This document shows positions 56,072 to 64,000 of a stretch of DNA of 64,000 nucleotides, piece by piece (the stretch's first letter is position 1; every line of letters starts with the position of its first letter). Source of the DNA: Amorphophallus konjac (taxonomy: Eukaryota; Streptophyta; Magnoliopsida; Alismatales; Araceae); NCBI GenBank assembly GCA_022559845.1, contig CM040117.1, positions 149,982,732 through 150,046,731 on the forward strand, written 5' to 3'. The notes beneath the pieces were generated by a model. That model worked only from the letters and a program-made list of their open reading frames with translations. It was not told where the DNA came from and did not search any database. A program made the position numbers and the translations under genes.

Positions 56072-59012
56072 TGTTGTGCCCCTTAGGCACAAGCATGTGC
56101 TATGTTGCTTTGATGATAGCAATGCTATCTTGTTTTGATGATAGCAAGACAGTGAGTGCATTTGAGTGCATTTGATATTGTATTTTGATGATTGCAATGC
56201 TATTGTGTTTGATGATTGCAATAAACAAAGTGCATTTCTGTGCATTCTTATCCTTGAGCATTCTGCATATGATAGCAACATGAATGATGATGTTTAGCAT
56301 TGATGGCATTTGTTCTTTATATATCTGAATTACATTTTGTCAGATATCATGTCTCTGCATGTAACTACAAAGTCTGAATAGCAGTAAGTGCTAGTCTCTA
56401 CATTGGACTTCATTTGGACTTTGAAGTGAGTTATTCACTGTGAGTCATCATGCTATTATTCACCTTCTGATCATAATGCAGTTCTTCATAAGTTCTGATA
56501 TGGCATTGCATATTTGATTATGTTCAGTCATGTTACTGTTGCTCTTTAGACTACAGTTTGATACTGCAGCGTCGACGCTGCCAAGGCACTTCAGAGGTAG
56601 CAGTAAGAAATATTTGATCTGCTGCGTCCACGCTCCTTGGGCAATGCGTTGACGCTTGGTGCCTCTTTAACTTTGCTGCATTTATTCATTGGTCTGGTCT
56701 GTGGTGCGTCGACCCCTTGTGCTGATGGGTCGACCCCTCAGTTCATTCATCAGATTTATACAAGTCCATACATTGGTCTTCTCCTCCAAGTCTACATCGC
56801 TCACTCCTTCAGCAGTCATGCTTAAGAACTCAAGTACATACACTGGAAACTCTTCAATTGATTGAGTCTATACATTGTCCTAGGCTAAGTGTGTACAACG
56901 TCTCATTCATGCTTTGATTAATGAAGTCTGTACATCAGTCTTCACATTCTAAGTCTGTACAGCCGTTGGGTTTGGACTCAGAGTCTGTACACTCGATTCA
57001 CCTTTGAATTGGTCAAGTGTGTACATTCCTTCATTGTAGCTTTCACGTATCCAAGTCTACACATCGTGAAAGTCTATACATTCATCACTGACCTTCGTTC
57101 AAGGCAAAGTCTATACATTGGGGTCTTTCCCAACGTTTCTTAAGTGAAGTCTGTACATTCATTTCTGAAGCCTGAAGTCTATACAGTCCAGCCTATTCCT
57201 ACGTTCAAGGCTTCAGCTACACTCTAAGTCTGTACAGCCACTCCTTGAGCATCAAGTCTATACATTGGCCGCTGTTCTCCAAAGTCTGCACAATTGTCTT
57301 CACACCTGAAGTCTATACATCCACAGTTAAACTTGAAGTCTGCACATTGGTCTTCAAATCCAAAGTCTGCACATTGGTCTTCGAATTCAATGTCTATACA
57401 TTGGGCTTTTACATGAAGTCTATACATTGTTGTTTGCATTGTAAAGTCCATACATTCGTTGTTGTTCTTCAATGTCTATACACTGCCTTTAGGATTTAAA
57501 GTCTATACAGCCGTTGCCTCCTTTGTTGAAGTCAACACATTGGGCAAGTCTGTACGTTGCATTCGCCTTCAGGGTCGACGTTGGGAGCTTAAAGCATCCA
57601 CGCATCAGTTGACGAAGCCTTCACGATATCTTCCACTGCGTCAACGCCACAAGCAAGCAACGTCGACGCAGCAGTTAAAGAAGCAGAGACCTTCACAGGC
57701 TATTCCACTGCGTCAACGCCACAATTGAGCAGCGTCGATGCAGTAGCTAAAGAGACGAAGCTAATGGCTTACTGGAATGCCTCACTGCGTTAACGCCATT
57801 GATTGACAGCGTCGACGCAGCAAGTCAGATTACTGTCATTGAGCACGTGAACTGAGAACTCTATACATCGGACTGAAGAGGCTAATGAAGGGCACGTGAC
57901 CCGAGGTGCCTGGCTCGTGATCCAAGGATGGACGAGATACCAGGATGCTGCCACGTAGTCCAAATTTTTAGGGCAGGAAATGTGGAAGCCACACGTGCCC
58001 AGTGTGCATGCTGCTGCTGCTATATATACAAGACTTATTCCACAGAAGAAGACGATCGAAGACAGAAGGGAGAAAGTCTATACAGCTACAGCAAGGCTCC
58101 TTCGATCCAAAGAAGAGAGAGCTTCCATGATCCAGCAGAAGAAAGAAAAGAGAAAGAGAGAAAAGGAGAACAGAGATCGAGAGAAGAAGAGAAGTGCAGC
58201 AGAGAAGAAAGAGAAAGGGAGAGAGTGAGATCGAGGGAGATCTATTCTTGATGGACCGTGGATCAAATCCAGGCCATCCAGCTCTTTAAGAGCCACATTG
58301 TGCTTCATTGCTTACAGCTTTCCGATTGCTGTCTTGTTCTATTTTCTGTTTTCTATTTTACATCTTTGTTCAAGCTGTTAGTCAGCGGATTGCAGAGGTG
58401 CTGCCTCTAGACGGCTAAGCTGTATTGCCCAGCGGTTTGCAGTGGAGGATTCCACTGGACAGCAAGCTGTGTTGTTCAGCGGGGCGAGGAGGATTCCTCG
58501 GACGGCAAGCTGTGTTGCCCAGCGGATCTATGGCAAGATGTGATGCCCAGCTGTTCAAGCTGTGAGTCAGTGGAATCCACACTTGGTTTGAGTGTGGGGT
58601 GGATGTAGGTCTGCTGGACCGAACCACCTAAAAACCCATTGTGTAGTGGTTTGAATTCTTGTGTGGTTGGCGCTAGATGAATGCTTAGGGGCACTTTGGT
58701 TTGATGTTCTATAAGTGTTCATCTATTTGCTGCACACACTATATGTTTGACTGTGGTTTGATCTCTTTTATCTGATTTCGCTAGATGAATGTTAGGAGCG
58801 CCTCAATTGGGTTTTCTGTCTGAATGCTTTAAGGCACAAGCTCCTTTGATTTGATTTAGTCTAATGTTTAGACTTGCTTAGGTTCGCTCTATATATCTGC
58901 AATAGTTTTTAATTCCGCATCTCTGATTGTTTTAGATTTTAATTGGGCGAAATTTTTATAGGCTCTATTCATTCACCCCCCCCCCCTCTGAATACTTGCA
59001 CCGAACCCAACA
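56072..59012 (+). repeat. 3' LTR of the Gag-only element
   Basis: 2941 bp. It is nearly identical to the 5' LTR over the first 500 bp, but the middle differs in blocks. It lacks the 5' LTR segment around 50060-50145 and has instead about 170 bp at 57655-57825 built of GCGTCGACGC and GCGTCAACGCC units. It also lacks about 20 bp near 49043 and has a shorter CTG run. Confidence 0.95.
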
Positions 59013-59017
59013 AGTCA
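59013..59017. repeat. Target site duplication AGTCA, right copy (Gag-only element)
   Basis: AGTCA follows CCCAACA and matches 48540-48544. The Tat 3' region resumes at 59018. Confidence 0.95.
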
Positions 59018-59666
59018 GACCCAAACTAAGAGTGTAAGAACTTTACCTATTCTCTCTGCTTCGGCTCACGAGAGGGAGTATGAGTCAAGGAATGCCAACC
59101 AAACCTGCCCGCCGCCCTAGTAAGTGAAAGTCAGGGCCCAAAAGGGAATAAATGCTATAAAGCCTAAGTACAATTAGGTTTTTATTTTGAAAGTAAAGAA
59201 AAAAAAGAGGAAAATAAATGTGAAAGTCACAAAAAAGAAAAGCATGACAAGAGGACAAAGTCCCCGCAGGGAAAACCCTGGTCGTAAGCATGCGTGAATA
59301 AGGGCAAAAGAGCAACAAAATTTCCCTAAGCCGAAGACCGAACCCCAACGGGCCTTAAGGCAAGGGAGGAAAGTCTCCCTGTCCTCGGAAACCTTTCGTG
59401 AGCTTCCTTAACATATTCTTCACTTCTCCCTCCATAGTAGGTTATAAGCTCAAGGGATGGCCAAGACCGACCAAGAAGGATGGACCGCACGAGGATATGA
59501 ATAAAAATAAAAGTCATTAAGCATGTCGACCCATTGTTAAATCATTTAAGATATATTAATGAATTTAAGATGGTGATTGTGTAAGGTTTAAGACCCTTGT
59601 GCTATGCTCAGCCTCATAAAAGGGAAGAAAAAAGAGAAACAAAGCAGAAAAAATGTTTTTTTTAAT

Positions 59667-59899
59667 TAACGCCTTCAAACGTAGGCGTCATTTCCATAAT
59701 TAACGATAGTGTCTACGTTTTCATTTTCAAAAAAAATTAAAAATTAAATAACAAAATAAATAAAAAAGTTTTTTAATTTACGCCCTCTTGAGGGGGTGTC
59801 ATTTAATCAATTCACGGCTTTTTCAGTGTCGTCATTTTAAATAAAATAAATAAAAAAAATGATTTTTCAATCAACGCCCGTGTGTTAGGGCGTCATTTT
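59667..59899. repeat. AACGCC-loop-GGCGT motifs in the Tat 3' region
   Basis: Three clear copies: 59667-59693, 59777-59804 and 59872-59899. Arms ACGCC(C) and GGGCGT (one copy with GGGTGT), loops of 6-10 bases, each followed by CATTT. A degraded copy lies near 59815-59835. They match those at 9238-11161 of the same element. Confidence 0.75.
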
Positions 59900-60273
59900 C
59901 AAAAGAAAAATAAAAAAAGAACAAAAATTAAGCCTATTGCTTCCCACCATTTCATATGATTGATTGCATTTTTGTGTGGGCATCTTTTATTTTAAGTTTG
60001 CATCTGTGTGCTTGCATGTTACATTTCCTTATATATTTTGTTATCTGCCTTTATTAATTAGAGGCTTGGCCCCTTGACCCGTCAACAAGGTCCAAAAGAC
60101 AACCCCTTGCTTATTGAGCAAGAGGCAAGCCGAACAGATGGATTAATCTGTTTGTTTAAGTGTGAATCACAGGGCAAGAACGAACAAGGACGAAAAGGAA
60201 CAAAAGAAACAAAGCAAAAGCAAAGGCAAGTACACAAGTGCTCAACTGCTCAAAGTAACTCAGGTAACAAAAT

Positions 60274-60277
<4 letters not shown>

Positions 60278-60325
<48 letters not shown>
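60278..60325. repeat. TA dinucleotide run
   Basis: About 48 bp of uninterrupted TA repeats, 170 bp beyond the end of the antisense gene's last exon. Confidence 0.95.
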
Positions 60326-60327
<2 letters not shown>

Positions 60328-60498
60328 ATGAATATCTGAGTACAAGTGTGAGAGTAGAGGAGTACAAGTAAGTCTCTCTCTCAGCTCTCGCCTCCACCCT
60401 CCTCTCTCCTACTCTCTACCTCACCCTCGTCGTCCCGACGAGGTACCCGTGGAGGGGGCATGGACCCCGAGAAGTAGCTAGAGCATGAGCCTACTCCT

Positions 60499-61448
60499 CT
60501 ACCAGAGAGAGGAATCCGCCACAAACGTAGAACTGGTAAACCCGTAGCCCGCAGCACGCGCCCGGTCCCGGCCACGCTGGAGGCGCTTCTCTGTCGCCCG
60601 TAGCCGCTCCTCAGTGACGGCTAGCTGAGCCCGCAAGTCTACGAGCTCCCGCTCGCGTGCCGCCTGCTGCTCCCGGTCACGAGTCCGCTCCGCCAGGTGC
60701 TGCTCCTGGTCATGGGTCCGCTCCGCCAGGTGCTGCTTCTACTCACGGGCACGCTCCCTCCTCTCTACGTCAAGGAGGACTCTCAACTCCACCACGTCCT
60801 GAGGTAGCTCCTCTCGTCGCCTCAAGGCCCCCTCGAGCTCCGTGACTCGCTGCTCGCGGATGGCCAGCTTTGTCCCGACTAGTGCAGCCTGGGTAAGCAC
60901 CGCCTATAGCTCTATGGTCTGCAATCAATCAAATAAATCATCAGTTCCATATTTAATTCAATTTCATAAATAACTGAAACAAATTGTTATTAACTTACCC
61001 GAGTAGCCATTGCGCGATGTCCTACCTCGATGCAAGTGAGCTAGGCTCGAACTCAGTCTGCAAGAACAAATTTTTATAAACACACATAATCATATATAAT
61101 CAAAGCCATTTCTGAGTTTGAGTTTGAACTTACCCGTGTGGCGAGGTCACGCTCTGCTGCCTCGGCCCGTGCCACCGCTCCAGCAAGCTGCTCTGCTAAT
61201 GCAGTCGTCTCTGCACTAGGCCCTCTCGAGCTGGAGGCTCCTCTAGTCTCTCTCACTACTGCTCCATGCTGGGCACGCTGCATTCATTGTGATTGTCAGT
61301 GGCTAATCATTAATAATTCAATAATTTATTTGCATATAGATAATTAAACACTCACCAGGGTCTGTAGGTTTGCCCGTGTGGCGGACAGCTGGGCCTCTAG
61401 GCTGTGGAGGTGGACCTGCATGTCCATCGCCGCTATGTCCCGCGCATC
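60499..61448 (-). pseudogene. Antisense PMD gene, C-terminal exons (coiled coil)
   Basis: Four minus-strand exons with GT-AG borders: 61448-61356, 61277-61134, 61057-60999 and 60918-60499. Translations are helical and rich in Ala, Arg, Glu and Gln. The last exon has a duplicated HLAERTHDQEQ / HLAERTRDREQ unit and GALRRREELPQDVVELRVLL, typical of a coiled coil. It ends SSLW and a stop at 60499-60501. Internal TAG stops occur where Gln would fit the heptads (near 60905 and 60746), suggesting C-to-T decay. The acceptors read TTGCAG or TGCAG. Function is unknown; coiled coils usually mediate oligomerisation. Confidence 0.7.
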
Positions 61449-61529
61449 CTACATTCATCACGCATATTAGTCGTATAATAAGCATATAACTTTGCATAAA
61501 AGGAAAAAAGAAAGTGCATTCATGCATAC

Positions 61530-62944
61530 CCCTAAGACCCTCATCTGGGGTTGGCCGGCGTAAACCTCCCAGTAGCGTCGGAGGTATTCAGAGGTGTCCG
61601 CCGCCTATGAAGTAACCCGGGTCCCGCCGCGCTGCCAGTCGGCGTACTGGTCTGGGAATCGGACTCTCCAGTCGATCGCCTTCGTGCGACCGCGTCTTCT
61701 TGCCTATTCCACGAGGCTCTCCTACCTCGACCCACTCCTGGTGTATGCCAAGGGTCCTCATGACCAGCATAAGCCGTAACGGCTCGATCTCGTTCAGGTA
61801 ATGAACCCAAAGCTCATGCCCAAAGCGAGGTCATCCCGCTACGACCCAGGGCTGGCCCTCATCGATCATGACCTCGTAGGGTCTCCACACCACCTGCATT
61901 CACATGCATAGCATCACATCATGTCATATCAGTCATCATATTTCATAAAGTAGGAATTGCATCATATTTAGCATACGTACCTATGAGGCAGGGTAGTCAC
62001 GGAACTCCCTCCGTAGAACTCGCAGCTCATAGGCGAGCGGTGCTCAGGTCACAACAGCCAGCCAGCGTCACGCCAGCAGGAAGGCTCCCTCATCTCCAGG
62101 TCGAGGGTTGGCACGCCCCATCGGCATGTATAGGTGGCTCCACACCTGCATCCATCAATTGCATTAGTAGACATTCATACGCACAATCATATTCATAAAA
62201 GAAAAGAAAAATGCATACCTAAAGAAAAGGTGAGAAGCCACTGATAGTCATCCCTCGACCCGTCCCCGTGGACAGGTCGGCTATCAAGTGCGCCAGTAGA
62301 GCGGCTCCCCACGCGTATCTGCCGACGCTCTCCAAGTCCTCGAGGATGCACAAGAATCGGCAGTTGATGATGTCGCCATTCGTCCCGAGCAATAATCTCC
62401 CGAGCATCAGGAAAAGGAACCTCCTCAGATCTCGGTCCACTCTCTCTCTCTCTCTAAGATGGGTCCTGGCAGTAGATGGCCCTAGCTCTCCCAATCAGCC
62501 TCTGTGAGAACTGCTCTAGAGACTCCCTCGACCTCTGTCTAGAATCACCCAACCCCATAGCAATGGTCAGGTCAGTGCAGTAGATGGTCCTACACTAGCT
62601 AGGTGTCTCAGCAATCATCTCTAACCCTAGCAGCCTTTGTGTCAACTCGCTATAGTCGGGTAGGGTAATCCCGCTCACGGCCTTCCCGTCTACCTTCAAC
62701 CCGGTGATGCTTGCAACATCCTCCAAGCTGGGAACCTTGTGACCCCACGGCATCAGAAATGCCCAGCTAGTCCTGTCCCATCTATCCCTAAGAACTTGGA
62801 TCAGGGGTAGGTTAGGTCTCATAGGCTCTATACTAAGGAAGGGTCCGAACCCCATGGCATCTACCCTATCCCTCTGGAAATCTGGAAGCCCGTAGTAGGC
62901 AGCTCGAACCTGGACCCAGGAGATCCGAGTCCTCATCAATCCCT
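61530..62944 (-). pseudogene. Antisense plant mobile domain (PMD), core exons
   Basis: Exons 62944-62219, 62145-61981 and 61893-61530 have GT-AG borders (62944 follows TTCTTTGCAG). The first carries WAFLMPWGHKVPSLEDVASI then TGLKVDGKAVSGITLPDY, the signature of the PMD (aminotransferase-like, MAIN/MAIL1 family). The block RRFLFLMLGRLLLGTNGDII and LEDLESVGRYAWGAALLAHL follows after a frame change in a GA run near 62450. The next exons keep VWSHLYMPMGRANPRPGD and EPLRLMLVMRTLGIHQEW. Stops and the frame change make it non-functional here. PMD genes are known to have been captured by Tat-lineage elements. The cellular relatives act in transcription and silencing. Confidence 0.8.
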
Positions 62945-63058
62945 GCAAAGAATAGAACATTTTGACATGAGTTTTTCATGAGTTTCTTATGTGGATATTC
63001 TGTTTAAATTTGTTCTCTATCGGAATTGATGGCCTATCCTCGGTCGTCACTTATTTAA

Positions 63059-63560
63059 TTAATGCCCCTGTGGGAGGCGCTATTTCAGAATGTGTTCCTG
63101 GTGATTTTATGCGTAATTTAAATTAACGATCGACCCTGGGTCGTTATTCGTTTAACTAACGCCCCTATGGGGGGGGCACTATTTTGAAGGATATTTTCAA
63201 TTAACGACCGCCCCTGTGGATATTTTGAACGATCGACCCTATTGTGGATGTTTTTAATTAACGACCGCCCTTGTGGTCGTTGTTTAATGAGTTAACGCCC
63301 CGATGGGAGGCGTCGTTTTATGGGGTGTTTTAAAATAAACAGTGCGCGAAATAAAAATAAAAATAGAATCATATATCGAAAATAAAAGAAATGGCATGAA
63401 AATAACAGTAGATGATAATTAAACATCATGATTTTAAAATGACGACGTGCTGTAGGGCGTGGTTTCATGAATTATCCATTTTCAGAAATTAAAACAATTT
63501 GAATTGACGATTCGAAGGGGGGCGTTGTTTGAATTGACGGCACCCACTGGGGCGTCATTT
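63059..63560. repeat. AACGCC/GGCGT and CGACC/GGTCG motifs within an intron of the antisense gene
   Basis: At least seven copies: near 63059, 63123 (CGACCCTGGGTCG), 63157, 63256 (ACGACCGCCCTTGTGGTCGT), 63293, 63505 and 63533. Many are followed by TATTT or CATTTT. The presumed intron between 63669 and 62944 is largely made of them, interspersed with AT-rich sequence. Confidence 0.75.
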
Positions 63561-63668
63561 TACTGTGTCACTGGCTTGTCATTTCTTCCCTTCACCGAGG
63601 GCCATAGAAAGTTGATAAAAATTAAAATAAATTAAAAAAAATAGAAGGGCTTGGGGTAGGGGACCTAC

Positions 63669-64000
63669 CTTGCTTCGCTCGGGCATTAGGAGTCCTCCAC
63701 GGAGTGGCTGCCGAGGTTGCCGAGGCTGCCGTGGCCGACGAGGTCGAGGGGTCGCCGCCGCCGGTGTTCCCTCTTCTCCTTCATTTTCCTCTTCGTTTTC
63801 ATTTTATTCTTCTTCGTCTTCCTTATCATCCTCGTCTTCATCATCTTCATCGTCTTCTTCTTCTCCATCTTCTCCGTCATTTTCTCCTCCTTCGTCTATT
63901 CTTCCCTGTTCTTCAGCGGCTTCTTCCTCTTCGCCATGCTCCGTCGCCGGAGCACCCTCGGCCACCGCGGGAGGAGCCTCCTCCTCCACGGCATGTGCGT
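63669..64000 (-). pseudogene. Antisense PMD gene, acidic N-terminal exon (partial)
   Basis: This minus-strand reading enters from the right edge. It contains EEEAPPAVAEGAPATEHGEE, then a long Glu/Asp run, an in-frame TAA near 63805, a basic Pro/Arg tail (PRPRRPRQPRQPLRGG) and MPERSK before a clean donor AAG|GTAGGT at 63669/63668. The next acceptor that fits is at 62944. Linking this exon to the PMD exons is an inference from splice signals and strand. Whether the start codon lies at the visible ATG (63989) or outside cannot be decided. Confidence 0.5.

Larger units (their letters stand above)
48545..59012 (+). mobile_element. Non-autonomous Sirevirus-like element encoding only a Gag-like protein
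   Basis: LTRs of 2954 and 2941 bp, a perfect methionine-tRNA primer site, a Gag-like frame with coiled coil and zinc knuckles, a long 3' non-coding region and a polypurine tract bounded by target duplication AGTCA. The internal region (4573 bp) has no protease, integrase, RT or RNase H motif in any frame. LTR starts (TGTTGTGCCCC), the polypurine context, repeated polypurine tracts and the 3' hairpin module match the autonomous Sirevirus at 24556. One difference in about 290 bp at the LTR starts indicates recent insertion, presumably with proteins supplied by a related autonomous element. Confidence 0.92.
59018..60498 (+). other. Tat 3' untranslated region between pol and the antisense gene
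   Basis: Together with 48331-48539 this forms the stretch after integrase. No coding domain is recognised on either strand. It holds inverted AACGCC/GGCGT motifs (59667-59899) and a long TA run (60278-60325). From about 60370 the sequence is the GC-richer 3' flank of the antisense gene. Confidence 0.6.
9156..64000 (+). mobile_element. Ty3/gypsy Tat-lineage retrotransposon, host of the nest, 3' end beyond the window
   Basis: Excluding insertions the element comprises 9156-12209, 40588-48539 and 59018 to beyond 64000. The order is LTR, primer binding site (10558), leader, gag (11709), protease with G-patch-like tail, RT, RNase H, a second RNase H, integrase (ending 48330), then a 3' region with an antisense spliced PMD gene. 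The second, archaeal-type RNase H after the first and the antisense extra gene are features known from the Tat lineage. Gag codons join exactly across the first insertion. No 3' LTR is seen, so it must lie to the right. The left edge is uncertain. Confidence 0.85.

Noticed and set aside
59085..60371. Host gene in 59085-60371
   Set aside because: Frames are short, on both strands, partly built from the TA run, and the region is the 3' untranslated part of the Tat element.
63804..63989. Independent acidic microprotein
   Set aside because: The stretch ends in a stop that looks secondary, and the same frame continues to a clean splice donor; it fits better as the first exon of the antisense PMD gene.

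Overview
The window is plant nuclear DNA, almost certainly from an angiosperm with a large, repeat-rich genome. Every recognisable coding segment belongs to an LTR retrotransposon of a plant lineage: Ty3/gypsy Tat (two RNase H domains), Ty3/gypsy chromovirus of Del/Tekay type, and Ty1/copia Sirevirus. I found no ordinary host gene. The species cannot be told from the sequence.

Layout. (1) 1-~6430, minus strand: the 5' part of a Tat-type element whose pol lies off the left edge. Its LTR carries a tandem repeat and an array of 30-bp palindromes. (2) ~6430-9158, plus strand: an LTR fragment related to the Tekay LTRs further right. (3) ~9156 to beyond 64000, plus strand: a second Tat element, the host of a nest. 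Its gag starts at 11709, is interrupted after codon 167, and resumes in frame at 40588. Protease, G-patch, RT, RNase H, a second RNase H and integrase run to 48330. Its 3' part carries an antisense, spliced gene with a plant mobile domain (PMD), at 60499-64000.

Insertions in the host element. At 12210-40582 (target duplication AACCT) sits a minus-strand Tekay composite of the form LTR-internal-LTR-internal-LTR. It has three LTRs, two internal regions of 4669 and 4667 bp (after removing the later insertion), and only one pair of target duplications. Its second internal region is cut by a plus-strand Sirevirus at 24556-35175 (target duplication ATAAC). Downstream of the Tat pol, at 48545-59012 (target duplication AGTCA), lies a Sirevirus-like element with LTRs of about 2.95 kb. 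It encodes only a Gag-like protein with zinc knuckles and has no protease, integrase or RT, so it is probably non-autonomous.

The order of events can be read directly: Tat first, then Tekay (later made tandem by recombination), then the Sirevirus inside it. The Gag-only element entered the Tat 3' region independently and recently, since its LTR starts differ at one base in about 290. All coding regions of the autonomous elements carry stops or frameshifts. The most unusual material is non-coding: each LTR family has its own set of short GC-rich palindromes, and the two Sirevirus-type elements share a conserved hairpin-containing module in their 3' untranslated regions.
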